A stretch of DNA of 38,609 nucleotides from an uncultured Saprospiraceae bacterium. GTDB taxonomy: Bacteria > Bacteroidota > Bacteroidia > Chitinophagales > Saprospiraceae. The notes below the pieces were generated by a model. It was not told the DNA's origin and made no database searches. It saw nothing but the letters and a program-made list of their open reading frames with translations. The stretch lies in NCBI GenBank assembly GCA_937918905.1, contig CAKZSH010000009.1, positions 1 to 38,609 of the forward strand. The letters run 5' to 3'. The translations under genes and the position numbers were made by a program. Shown in pieces: positions 19,501 through 26,149 of the stretch (its first letter is position 1; the number at the start of each line of letters is the position of its first letter).

Positions 19501-20812
19501 CTGATGCAGAACCTGTTCCATCTAATACTGCTTGTGTATTAATACAATCAACAGTTTCATTAGGGCCACCATTTGAGTTTGGAGGTAGGCTTGCCGCTAC
19601 GATTCCAGTTGTAACTTCTGTACATCCATTATTATCCGTCACAGTCGCTACATAAGTTCCTGCTTGAAGGTTATTAAAAGTACTAGTAGGCGTTGGCCCA
19701 TTTCCAATATTATATAAATAGCCTGCGCTACCACCACCTGCACTTAGGCTAAGTGTTCCATCTCCTTGAAAACAATTTTCAGGAGTAGTCGTGTTCGATA
19801 AAGTCAATACAGGAGGTTCGACAACTACTGCGCTTTCCACATCTGTACATCCATTAAGATCTGTTACTGTTAAAGTATAGGTTCCACCTGCAAGTCCTGA
19901 AAGACTAGGATTACTTGATCCTGTATTCCACATATACTGATAACCACCAGATACTCCACCCATCGTGGAGGTTACAATCGAACCATTACCTTGTCCAGCA
20001 CAGCTTACATTATTGACATTACTTACGGCAATCTCTACAGGTGTAGCAGGACCGTCAACTACAAAAGGGCCTAATTCTACAAAGTGTCCTTGCCCTTCAG
20101 TTACGGTCAAATTATATGTCCCTGCACCTACACCAATCAAATCTTCAGTTGTCGCTCCATTACTCCACAAGAAACTATTTGTTCCCCATCCTCCAGAACT
20201 TGTAACATCGACTTGCCCTGTTAAATCACCAAAGCAATTTTCATTAGCAGTTACAGCTCCTGATCCTTCAAGTGTACAACTGGAAATCCAATTGATCCAA
20301 GTAGACAATGGAGGCTGACCGACTTCATAAACTTTTCGATCAGGACAAATGCTGTAAAGTGTTGGGTAAAAATTGATATTATAAGCATTTCCAACCCCTG
20401 GGCCATTACTGGAAGTTAGATTAACAATTGGGTAGGTAACTCCTACTGTCCAATCTCCCCATGTAGAACTGTTGCATCCTGGAAGATCATAAATACAATC
20501 AAGATTGGTGCTCAAATCCGACTCTATGGATATGACCATGACTTCATCTGTTCCACCAGGCCCTTTTTGTACATAAAGATCTTCAAGTACATGTGATTGA
20601 TGATAGCTCCAACAAGGCCCACACCATGTCGCACTAAAATCTAAGACAACTGTTTTTCCAGCATCCAGATAATCATACAGCGTATGGGAATTCCCGTCAA
20701 TATCTACAATAGTCCAATTGGGAGCAGTACTACCAGCGGATAATTGTGAAAACATATTGGAACTACATAAAGAAAATAAAACGAAAAGGAAAGTTGTAAA
20801 TTTGGCTTTCAT
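13544..20812 (-). CDS. Giant T9SS-exported protein: thioredoxin-like domain fused to Ig/PKD-like and SprB repeats
   Basis: A 2422-residue protein. The signal peptide spans about residues 1-22 (FLFVLFSLCSSNMFS). Residues about 27-180 form a thioredoxin/redoxin-like domain (APNWTIVDIDGNSHTLYDYL, active site WCGPC at 63-67, FYPTLYSICPDRKVYEVG). Three SprB-type repeats (about 185-408) are followed by fifteen tandem repeats of 79-84 residues (411-1641), then four more SprB-type units (about 1641-1935), an Ig/HYR-like pair (about 1942-2098), three SprB-type repeats (about 2099-2330) and a T9SS type A sorting domain (2338-2422, LLPNPTTGTIFIQ...KRIVLQKF). SprB-type repeats occur in gliding adhesins, so surface adhesion is plausible. 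The intact CxxC suggests redox or disulphide chemistry outside the cell, but no partner gene is adjacent. A terminator and a REP follow. Confidence 0.93.
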   Translation of the reverse strand: MKAKFTTFLFVLFSLCSSNMFSQLSAGSTAPNWTIVDIDGNSHTLYDYLDAGKTVVLDFSATWCGPCWSYHQSHVLEDLYVQKGPGGTDEVMVISIESDLSTNLDCIYDLPGCNSSTWGDWTVGVTYPIVNLTSSNGPGVGNAYNINFYPTLYSICPDRKVYEVGQPPLSTWINWISSCTLEGSGAVTANENCFGDLTGQVDVTSSGGWGTNSFLWSNGATTEDLIGVGAGTYNLTVTEGQGHFVELGPFVVDGPATPVEIAVSNVNNVSCAGQGNGSIVTSTMGGVSGGYQYMWNTGSSNPSLSGLAGGTYTLTVTDLNGCTDVESAVVVEPPVLTLSNTTTPENCFQGDGTLSLSAGGGSAGYLYNIGNGPTPTSTFNNLQAGTYVATVTDNNGCTEVTTGIVAASLPPNSNGGPNETVDCINTQAVLDGTGSASGGFIVYNWTTVNGNIVSGGTTMTPTVDAAGTYTLTVTDQLTGCSSSDNVDVVGNYVLPNANAGPSQSIDCANNQVTLNGSGSSSSGSISYLWTTTNGNIVGGETTPNPLVNATGSYTLIVTDNTTGCSETDDVVVLGNTTAPTASAGPNGLIDCNANVITLDGTASSSGAVFSYQWTTTTGNITGGSTSLTPTVDASGTYTLVVTNSSNNCTSESETQVTIDNTPPNANAGNGAELSCSTTSVTLDGSGSSGGSNLSYQWFDNSNNSISNNVTVDVNNAGNYSLVVTNNDNGCDATSSVTVTINNTAPTANAGSSGALNCNSTSVTLNSSGSSNGAYSWFDSNGTNIGNGATVDVTNAGDYDLVVTDNNNGCTAVTTVNVVANTNAPTANIAPPASITCTNGTVNLDGSGSSSGGNYAYEWFDSNGSSIGMGTNISVNAGGDYSLVVTDLDNGCTDSNTETVNVEAVPPVVNAGSGATLDCNNTNVTLAGSGSSPSGNVSFEWFDSNGNSVGTTAQVSVSTSGTYSLVVTDTGNGCSSSEDAIVDENYAAPTSNAGNAGQLDCTNTSVTLDGSGSSSGTEFNYNWVDNNGNSIGTGVTVSVSTTGDYNLIITNTTNGCESTSTVSVTENIAEPTANANSGGILDCNVGTVTLNSNGSSTGTYEWFDVTGASIGNGATVDVSNAGEYSLVVTDTNNGCTASTPVSVASNTTAPSASIAPAGSLDCVNTSVDLDGTASSSGTNFSYEWLDASGNPVGTGAIITVSAGGDYTLVVTDSDNGCTASALETVVVEASLPSVNAEADGFLTCNNNNVNLTGSSNTGGVSFEWIDPNGVSLGNSPNINVSIAGTYSFVVTDNDNGCAATSNVVVIEDTTEPTVTLGNAAQLDCNNSFVTLDASASSAGANFAYQWQDGTGANIGTGATVDVSDPGIYSLIITNTETGCEASNNVEVALNIEAPNAAVTSNTSTLTCATTTAVLNASSSSTGSNISYQWSDSNGASLGTGITVDVSNPGEYNLMVTNNDNGCATTSNIIIDENTEAPQAEAASLNALDCTNTSTVLDGFGSSTGAQFSYQWQDVNGAILSTDISTEVSTAGVYTFNVLNGDNGCFSSASVEVIALADIPVANAGISGILNCNTTSLILDGGASSTGSEFSYEWTTTNGAIAEGGTTLNPTVIAAGEYSLLVTNTSNGCTAISEITVTQTPELSVELGNVTSINCFGEINGGASVAVSGGTGTYNYQWSNGVTEASLNNVAAGTYEVIVTDSDQCSATISVTIDEPNALVANAASTDESSFQGNNGTVTATPTGGNGTYTYLWSNGSTEASQSDLAPGVYTVEITDENGCMTEQTVTVTEYICSISSDVNSLNISCNGADDGQATAFLTVGSNPTFEWNTGETTGTIMGLGTGTYTVTITDDANCPSIQTVTIEQPPAINTTITNVVNVSCANDLTGSATVEALGGIGNLTYQWSTGATTSTVENIGAGTYTATVTDENFCSTTIEAIVTANDSEFPTASSQDVAISLNASGVAIISPNMVDNGSTDNCGIASMEISQSTFDCAHIGTNEVTLTIIDGAGNASMATAMVTVTDDIAPTIGCVDNIVSNNCNGVPYIMPSTADNCGVANVELINGLSSGAVFPVGMTEVTYRVTDDSGNEAFCSFFVTVENTLALESESAVMPNCNGEANGSLTNVIGGGTAGYTYLWNDGQTTETATNLVAGTYTLMVTDANGCEFETTSTLGEPESLTFDFEANDPPCFGAVNGTITAIVGGGTSGYTYAWSNGQTNATATGLEADTYTVEVTDANGCIIASPEITLTEPAQLVWTLDNVTNTSTPTSMDGGAEVTIEGGVGNYTYAWELNGVIVSTDEDLTGADAGEYLLTVTDENGCEVVSDVITIESPVNNIDLTLENYIKLLPNPTTGTIFIQLELPQMSAVQVRIYDITGKEIVTSPQQNISTNQLEFNLEQFVNGVYVVKVMVNDSVLAKRIVLQKF
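15890..19582 (-). repeat. Fifteen tandem ~82-residue repeats in the giant gene
   Basis: Each unit runs P-[NT]-A-N-A-G...[LI]-[DNST]-C....VTLDGSGSSSG...Y.W.D..G..IG.G..VDVS.AG.YSLVVT....GC. Each has one Cys near the start and one near the end, which could form a disulphide or pair with the neighbouring unit. Units 5-8 (17606-18580) and 9-12 (16637-17605) match in order, so four units were duplicated as a block. Confidence 0.88.
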
Positions 20813-21415
20813 ATTATTTTTATTGAGAGTTAGAAAATGATTTATATTTAAAAAAATGTAAAACTATTGTTATAAAATATGCTCTGATATATTTCAACAG
20901 CAATTACCCTTGCAATGGATCATTGCAAATCGCCTTTTTGAATATTTCTCACATATGGAATTTGGTAGAATTACTTATCTATCAAATTCATACTAAGGAT
21001 ATTCTTACTAATAAATCATCTATACTTTAATACTTAAATCGGAAATTTAGAATTCTGTCTTCTGAAAAGGTGAGACCTAAAACTGTCTGCTAAACTACAA
21101 AATTTATTCTGAATATTTAAACAATTCACATATATAAATTTTAGTAGGTTTGATTTTACAATATATGATTTTATATTATTGAAATATTTTATATAAAAAA
21201 CAAGGGTTGATTGAGGTGCAACTTACTGATAATCAAAAGATTAAATATATTTTTAATTCGCTTTTTAAATTTTGTTTCTTTTCTGAAAATTTACATGAAG
21301 AGATGCGTTAACTAATCACATGTTAACAACTTGTAAATTATAAATGCCTCGTTCCTACTTCTGCGTTTTTTTAATTATTTTGGCAAATAAAAACTAAAAT
21401 AAAAAATTCAATCTT
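20813..21415. other. 603 bp divergent intergenic region
   Basis: A very AT-rich spacer between the giant gene (minus) and the molybdoenzyme operon (plus). No reading frame, RNA gene or long repeat is visible. The one clear structure is a perfect 8 bp inverted repeat, TTGCAATG-GAT-CATTGCAA (20910-20928), about 100 bp upstream of the giant gene's start. It could be an operator. I found no exact TAnnTTTG box at a convincing distance for either gene. Confidence 0.5.
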
Positions 21416-21871
21416 ATGGCAACTTACACTCTAAACATCAATGGAAAATCGCAAACCATAGAAGCAGATTCGGATACTCCTTTGCTTTGGGTTTTGCGGG
21501 ATACAGTTGGCTTAGTGGGCACCAAGTATGGTTGTGGAATTGCTCAATGTGGAGCATGTACCATACACGTAGATGGCGAAGCTATGCGATCTTGCTCTTT
21601 ACCAATTTCTGCTATTGGCGAAAAATCAATTACAACTATTGAAGGGCTTTCGGCAGATGCATCTCACCCCTTGCAAGAAGCATGGCGGCAACATGATGTG
21701 CCTCAATGTGGCTATTGTCAAGCAGGTCAAATTATGAACGCGGCTGCATTGCTAAAAAATAATGCAAACCCTTCTGATGAAGATATTGATTCTGCTATGC
21801 GTGGAAATATTTGTAGATGCGGAACTTATAATCGAATTAAAGCTGCAATCAAAACTGCTGCTAAAATTTGA
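21416..21871 (+). CDS. (2Fe-2S)-binding subunit of a molybdenum hydroxylase (IorA-like)
   Basis: A 151-residue electron-transfer subunit of the xanthine oxidase family. The plant-type [2Fe-2S] cluster is ligated by Cys40, Cys45, Cys48 and Cys60 ([17 protein letters not shown]...SC). The helical second cluster is ligated by Cys98, Cys101, Cys133 and Cys135 ([17 protein letters not shown]). The length and the direct pairing with a single large Mo subunit, without a separate FAD subunit, match isoquinoline 1-oxidoreductase/aldehyde dehydrogenase IorAB enzymes. It has no signal peptide and would be exported bound to the Tat-dependent large subunit. The 106 bp gap to the next gene holds a short imperfect inverted repeat around ggattatg/ccataatc. 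Confidence 0.95.
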   Translation: MATYTLNINGKSQTIEADSDTPLLWVLRDTVGLVGTKYGCGIAQCGACTIHVDGEAMRSCSLPISAIGEKSITTIEGLSADASHPLQEAWRQHDVPQCGYCQAGQIMNAAALLKNNANPSDEDIDSAMRGNICRCGTYNRIKAAIKTAAKI

Positions 21872-21977
21872 TTCAAGATGATGGATTAATGATTATGGAT
21901 TTCGAATAATCTTGAATCCATAATTTTGAATCCATAATCCAAACCCCTTCATTAAATTCATTTTTAAATTAAAAATA

Positions 21978-24278
21978 ATGGTAAAGAAAAAATACAAATT
22001 CGATCGTCGTTCCTTCCTTAAATTATCTGCTGCAACTGGTGGAGGTTTAATGTTGGGATTTAATTGGAGCTCTTGTAATTCTCCTCAAGATGTTCGACCT
22101 GTCAAAGTTATGCCTAAAGAATGGTATGATATCAATGCATTTTTAAAAATTGGGGACAATGGTTTGGTGACGATTTTTTCTCCAAATCCTGAAATTGGTC
22201 AAAATGTAAAAACGTCGATGCCAATGATTATTGCAGAGGAACTGGATGTGAGTTGGGAGGACGTTGTTGTAGAACAAGCAGGACTTAATGACTGGTTCTC
22301 TCGACAAGTAGCTGGTGGAAGTCAATCTATTCGTCATGGTTGGAAAAGTCTTCGAATGGCTGGAGCAACTGCAAAAAGAATGTTGGTCAACGCTGCGGCT
22401 AAAGAATGGGAAATTGACCCTTCGGAATGTTCCGTTTCAGAAGGTGTGATTTCTAATGGGAAAGGAGATAAATTGACTTTTGGAGCAGTAGCAAAAGCTG
22501 CTTCTACGATGGATGTTCCCAAGGAGGAAGATGTAGTTTTAAAAGAGGCTAAAGATTATAAAATCATTGGTACTGATCGTAGCAATGTTGATATTGATAA
22601 TATCATTACGGGTAAACCTTTGTTTGGAATTGATACCAAACGAGAAGGGATGTTGTACGCAACAGTACTGCGTCCACCTGCTTTTGGTCAAAAACTAAAA
22701 TCAGTTGATGATTCGGAAGCGTTAAAAGTTGCAGGGGTAAAAGGGGTTTATAAAATTAACTTACCACTTAGACAAGGGCCAGATAGAACAGTTGATAAAG
22801 TTGCCGTAGTTGCCACTTCGACTTGGGCTGCGATGAAAGGGAAGAAAGCCTTAAAAGCAGTTTGGCAAGAAGATACGCCTCTTGAAAATACGACGAACCA
22901 TAAAGCTGATTTGACAAGACTAGTCAACAGTACTGCAAAAAAATCAGTAAGAAAAGATGGTGATCCTAACAAAGCATTTGCGGAAGCGGATGAAGTGATT
23001 GAAAAAGTATTTGAATCTCCGTTTTTACCTCATAATTGTATGGAGCCAATGAACTTCTTTGCGCATGTTCAGGCGGACAAAGTAGAATTAGTCGGGCCTG
23101 TTCAAACACCTGCTTGGTCAAGAGATCGAGTAGTGAAAATGTTGGGATGGATAGATGAATTTGATCCTGAAGACAAAGAAGCAAAAAAGGCTGCCGAAGA
23201 AAAAGCCTATGCTAAAGTTGATTTAAAAATGACTCGGATGGGGGGAGGTTTTGGAAGACGATTATTTGGTGATTTTGTAATGGACGCTACGCAAATATCG
23301 AAAGTTGCAGGTGCGCCTATTCAATTAATTTGGTCGAGAGAAGATGATATGGCAGGTGGAACTTATCGCCCTGCTATTCATTATAAATTACGTGCAGCAA
23401 TCAAGGATAAAAAAATTACGGGTTATCATTTAATCGAAGCGGCAGTTAATGATAATATGTGGGCATCGTTAGCACAGAGTTTCCCTGCAAGTGCTATTGC
23501 AAATTATCAAGTGGATAATCATAAAATAGAAAGTAATATTACAACTGGTGCATGGCGGGCACCTTACACCAATTTCCTAGCTTCTGCTGAGCAATGTTTT
23601 TTAGATGAAGTGGCTCAAAAAATAGGAAAAGATCCTATCGAGATGCGTTTGGAACTTTTAGCGGAAGCGAAAAAAGTTTACGATCAACATGCAAAATTGG
23701 AAGAGGAAATTAAGGATGAAGAAAAACTCAAAGTAGCGAAAAAGGGATTAATGCCAAAAGGTAATTACGAACCTGATCGTTTTATTGCAGCCATCAAAAT
23801 GGCAAGAGACAAATCGGGTTGGAACAATAAAGCAAGTGGTTCACATTTAGGATTTAGTGCCTATTATTCGCACAATACTTATGTGGCGCAAGTTGCTCAT
23901 GTCACAATGGTGGATGATAAACCAAAAGTAGATAAAGTAACTTGTGTGGTGGATTGTGGTTTAGTTATCAATCCATTGGCAGCAACTAATTTGATTCAGG
24001 GAGGAGTGATTGATGGAATTGGACATGCGATGTTTGGTGATTTTGGTTTTGAAAATGGTCAACCAAGTATGGATAATTTTAATCAATACCGTTTGATAAG
24101 AATGCCAGAGGCTCCACAGATTGAAGTACATTATGTCAACAATGGAAAATCTCCAACAGGGCTAGGCGAACCTACACTTCCACCTGCAGGAGCAGCAATC
24201 GCCAATGCTTTCCATTCTGCAACAGGTGAGCGATTGTATCGTCAGCCATATGTTAAAGAAAGTAAAGTCTTAGGATAG
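21978..24278 (+). CDS. Molybdopterin-binding subunit of a molybdenum hydroxylase (IorB-like), Tat-exported
   Basis: A 766-residue large subunit. The N-terminus KFDRRSFLKLSAATGGGLML is a twin-arginine signal (Arg10-Arg11). The Mo-cofactor contacts include MGGGFGRR (422-428), GAWRAPYTNFLAS and the near-C-terminal GLGEPTLPPAG with the expected catalytic Glu731. SFPASAIANYQ and the single-chain layout match the IorB branch, which oxidises N-heterocycles or aldehydes using water as oxygen source and passes electrons to the [2Fe-2S] subunit. The substrate cannot be read from the sequence. In many genomes a cytochrome c partner and a XdhC-like maturation factor accompany the pair, but none is present here. 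A strong terminator follows. Confidence 0.94.
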   Translation: MVKKKYKFDRRSFLKLSAATGGGLMLGFNWSSCNSPQDVRPVKVMPKEWYDINAFLKIGDNGLVTIFSPNPEIGQNVKTSMPMIIAEELDVSWEDVVVEQAGLNDWFSRQVAGGSQSIRHGWKSLRMAGATAKRMLVNAAAKEWEIDPSECSVSEGVISNGKGDKLTFGAVAKAASTMDVPKEEDVVLKEAKDYKIIGTDRSNVDIDNIITGKPLFGIDTKREGMLYATVLRPPAFGQKLKSVDDSEALKVAGVKGVYKINLPLRQGPDRTVDKVAVVATSTWAAMKGKKALKAVWQEDTPLENTTNHKADLTRLVNSTAKKSVRKDGDPNKAFAEADEVIEKVFESPFLPHNCMEPMNFFAHVQADKVELVGPVQTPAWSRDRVVKMLGWIDEFDPEDKEAKKAAEEKAYAKVDLKMTRMGGGFGRRLFGDFVMDATQISKVAGAPIQLIWSREDDMAGGTYRPAIHYKLRAAIKDKKITGYHLIEAAVNDNMWASLAQSFPASAIANYQVDNHKIESNITTGAWRAPYTNFLASAEQCFLDEVAQKIGKDPIEMRLELLAEAKKVYDQHAKLEEEIKDEEKLKVAKKGLMPKGNYEPDRFIAAIKMARDKSGWNNKASGSHLGFSAYYSHNTYVAQVAHVTMVDDKPKVDKVTCVVDCGLVINPLAATNLIQGGVIDGIGHAMFGDFGFENGQPSMDNFNQYRLIRMPEAPQIEVHYVNNGKSPTGLGEPTLPPAGAAIANAFHSATGERLYRQPYVKESKVLG

Positions 24279-24304
24279 ATATTCTCCTTATAAAGTCTTA
24301 AATT

Positions 24305-24338
24305 GTCATCAAGTGATGTTTTCACTTGATGACTTTTT
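24305..24338 (+). terminator. Terminator of the molybdoenzyme operon
   Basis: A perfect 12 bp stem gtcatcaagtga/tcacttgatgac (24305-24316 and 24322-24333) with a 5-base loop and a T-tract. It ends 15 bases before the next start codon. Confidence 0.88.
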
Positions 24339-24352
24339 TATATTAAAACACT

Positions 24353-24982
24353 ATGAGACTTAGATATTTTTTAATCGTTTTTTTCCTCCTTGCATTTTCC
24401 CTCCCTCATTTCTATGCGCAAGACTATAGCCGATCTCCCATTTTTTATAGAGCGCAAGTTCAATCTCCTTATCTTGATGTAGGTGGAATGTTTCTACCAG
24501 TTTCATCTTCAACTGTTAATTTTAATATTGGCTTTGGTTATCAGTTCACTACTTTAAGTGGAGTAGGAGTCAGTTTTACAAGTACTTCTTCTTGGGAAAA
24601 TTTTAATGATAAGTTTAATGGGTTTGGAGTCGATTATCGAATACAAACTAAAAATTTATGGATAAAAAATACAGTAGGCTTTATCAATAATTATTTTCCC
24701 TCTCAAAAATCTGTACACCATGAACCTACTAATCGTAGAAATAAATTTTTCTACAGAGCCTCATTGGGATGGATTCCCAAGGGGGGAATATTTAAGATTG
24801 GAGTAGCTTATCATCTTACTGATTTGGGATTTTTTGAAACTAGAGAATGCGCATTGCCTCCTCCTGCTTGTGAAGTTTTGTTTACTGGAAATAGACAGGT
24901 GAACAACGTTCAATTTTATATTGGAATTTATTTACCTAATCCCAATCGGAAAAGTTTAGAGCGATCATATTTGTTGAAGTAA
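24353..24982 (+). CDS. Secreted/outer-membrane beta-barrel-like protein, unknown family
   Basis: A 209-residue protein with a signal peptide (FLIVFFLLAFSLPHFYAQ, cleaved near residue 22). It has alternating amphipathic strands separated by short polar turns (VNFNIGFGYQF, GVGVSFTSTSSW, VNNVQFYIGIYLP), consistent with a small outer-membrane barrel. The last strand is followed by a polar tail (NPNRKSLERSYLLK) rather than ending in an aromatic residue. Two Cys (RECALPPPACEV) could form a loop disulphide. It has no known family. It is convergent with the remnant at 25027, which is also barrel-like, so the two may be related. Confidence 0.7.
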   Translation: MRLRYFLIVFFLLAFSLPHFYAQDYSRSPIFYRAQVQSPYLDVGGMFLPVSSSTVNFNIGFGYQFTTLSGVGVSFTSTSSWENFNDKFNGFGVDYRIQTKNLWIKNTVGFINNYFPSQKSVHHEPTNRRNKFFYRASLGWIPKGGIFKIGVAYHLTDLGFFETRECALPPPACEVLFTGNRQVNNVQFYIGIYLPNPNRKSLERSYLLK

Positions 24983-25026
24983 AACAAAGGAAAGGGAACT
25001 ATCGAATATTCAAAAGAATTCGATAT

Positions 25027-25230
25027 TCAAAAGCGATAACCAACTCCAACAATGATCGCTCCAGACATATGTAAGCGAGCTCCTCTCATTACTTTTCCTG
25101 AAGAACCATAAGGTGGTACGTATCTTGAAAAGCCAGTATTTTCAGGAAAGTAAATTGGCATATGTGCAATGAATTTTGTAGTCAAAAAAAGATCTGGCAT
25201 AAGGGAGTAGGAAATAAATACCCTACCCAT
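25027..25230 (-). pseudogene. C-terminal remnant of an outer-membrane barrel gene, cut by a palindromic element
   Basis: An open frame of 67 codons ending GAIIVGVGYRF, the aromatic-ending final strand typical of outer-membrane barrels. Its first ten codons (MGRVFISYSL) lie in the left arm of the 25200-25364 inverted repeat, so the gene-derived part starts about 25199. No signal peptide or earlier strands are present, and the sequence beyond the element does not continue the frame. Most likely the 5' part was lost when the element inserted or by a later deletion. A functional short protein is unlikely. Confidence 0.5.
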
Positions 25231-25364
25231 CTGAAGGCTTCTTTTTCAATATGATTTCATGAAAAAATGAAGCCGTACCGAAGGGTATGCCTTCATTTTT
25301 TCATTTCCTCATATTAAAAAATAATCTCTTCATACGGGTAGGTTATTTAATTCCTACTTCCTTA
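25200..25364. repeat. 165 bp imperfect palindrome
   Basis: The two halves pair across nearly the whole length (TAAGG at 25200 to CCTTA at 25364). Well-conserved blocks are agtaggaa, taaata, cctaccc, tgaag, aatatga and atgaaaaaatgaa, separated by small internal mismatches. The tip is cgaag with flanking gtac/gtat. It has no coding capacity and no clear target duplication. Its fine structure (regular mismatches between long paired blocks) suggests an RNA or cruciform-forming mobile element. Confidence 0.7.
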
Positions 25365-25612
25365 GATACAATTACTTTTCTTTTCTAAAAATCTGTCTTT
25401 CATTTTTACAATAATCACCTGAACATTTTCCGCTGTTATACTTTATAGTAAAAATGGGACATCCCAATCTCTGATAAATATCTTAACTCATAATTCGTTG
25501 GTTTCAAAAGATCTTGACCCGTGAAATTACTGTATAGTCAATACTGAATAACTAACATCATTATTTTATTTTCTGATTTCCATTAGGAATTAATATTCAT
25601 AAATAACATTGT
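25365..25612. other. Decayed intergenic DNA with element and gene remnants
   Basis: No confident gene is present. On the minus strand, 25372-25482 is an open frame of 36 codons without an ATG, with several Cys (GKCSGDYCKNERQIF), possibly the end of a broken gene. On the plus strand, 25511-25552 (cttgacccgtg ... caatactgaataac) resembles the end of the 9544-9708 element (cttgactcgtg ... aatactgaata), so it may be a decayed copy. Confidence 0.3.
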
Positions 25613-26116
25613 ATGCGTAACATTATATTTACATTAGGTCTTTTTTCTTTACTTTTTGCATTTACATCATTCGAAAAAAATACTTCAAACAGCACTCAGC
25701 AAATTACATTTGACGCAGAGTATTGCAATATGGATTATTTTTTTTGTTTGGAATATCCTGCTGATATTCTTTCCAATGAAAAAATTATCAAGGATGGTGT
25801 TAAGCTATCATCAGATGATAATGATGTCGTTGTAACTGTCAAAGGAAATCATGATGTAAAGGGAAGAGATTCTTGGAAGTTATACAATGATTTGATTGAA
25901 GAAAACCCAAATTACAAATGTGATGTCAGTTTCAAATACGAAATTATCACCCCTGAATTTTATAATATTTCTTATAAAACAAATGGAAAATCAGTTTACC
26001 AAAAATTATTTAACCGAGGCAATAAATATGTAGTTTATGAAATCCTCGTACCCGAGAATAAAGAATACCTTCTAAAAAATATAAGAGAAAGGTTAGATCT
26101 AGATCTTGGAATCTAA
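25613..26116 (+). CDS. Small exported protein of unknown function
   Basis: A 167-residue protein with a signal peptide (IIFTLGLFSLLFAFTSF). The mature part begins with a Cys pair region (EYCNMDYFFCLEYP) followed by alternating beta/alpha segments (VVVTVKGNHDV, SFKYEIITPEFYNISYKTNG, KYVVYEILVPENKEYL). The pattern recalls small PsbP/YbbR-like or lipoprotein-type domains, but no family is recognised. It ends 33 bp before the universal-stress gene on the same strand and is probably co-transcribed with it. Confidence 0.7.
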   Translation: MRNIIFTLGLFSLLFAFTSFEKNTSNSTQQITFDAEYCNMDYFFCLEYPADILSNEKIIKDGVKLSSDDNDVVVTVKGNHDVKGRDSWKLYNDLIEENPNYKCDVSFKYEIITPEFYNISYKTNGKSVYQKLFNRGNKYVVYEILVPENKEYLLKNIRERLDLDLGI

Positions 26117-26149
26117 AAATGAATTAAGAATTTTTAAAAGATAAAAAGA

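Noticed and set aside
15890-19582. Tandem DNA repeats of the giant gene as a non-coding satellite
   Set aside because: The reading frame is open throughout, the unit lengths are multiples of three, and the variation is at protein level.
19965-20318. Plus-strand frame of 117 codons opposite the SprB-type repeats
   Set aside because: It is a shadow of the giant gene's repeats; its proline- and threonine-rich translation follows from the opposite-strand repeat codons.
25604-25611. TAACATTG as a -7 box for the gene at 25613
   Set aside because: It has one mismatch and would put the transcription start inside the coding sequence.
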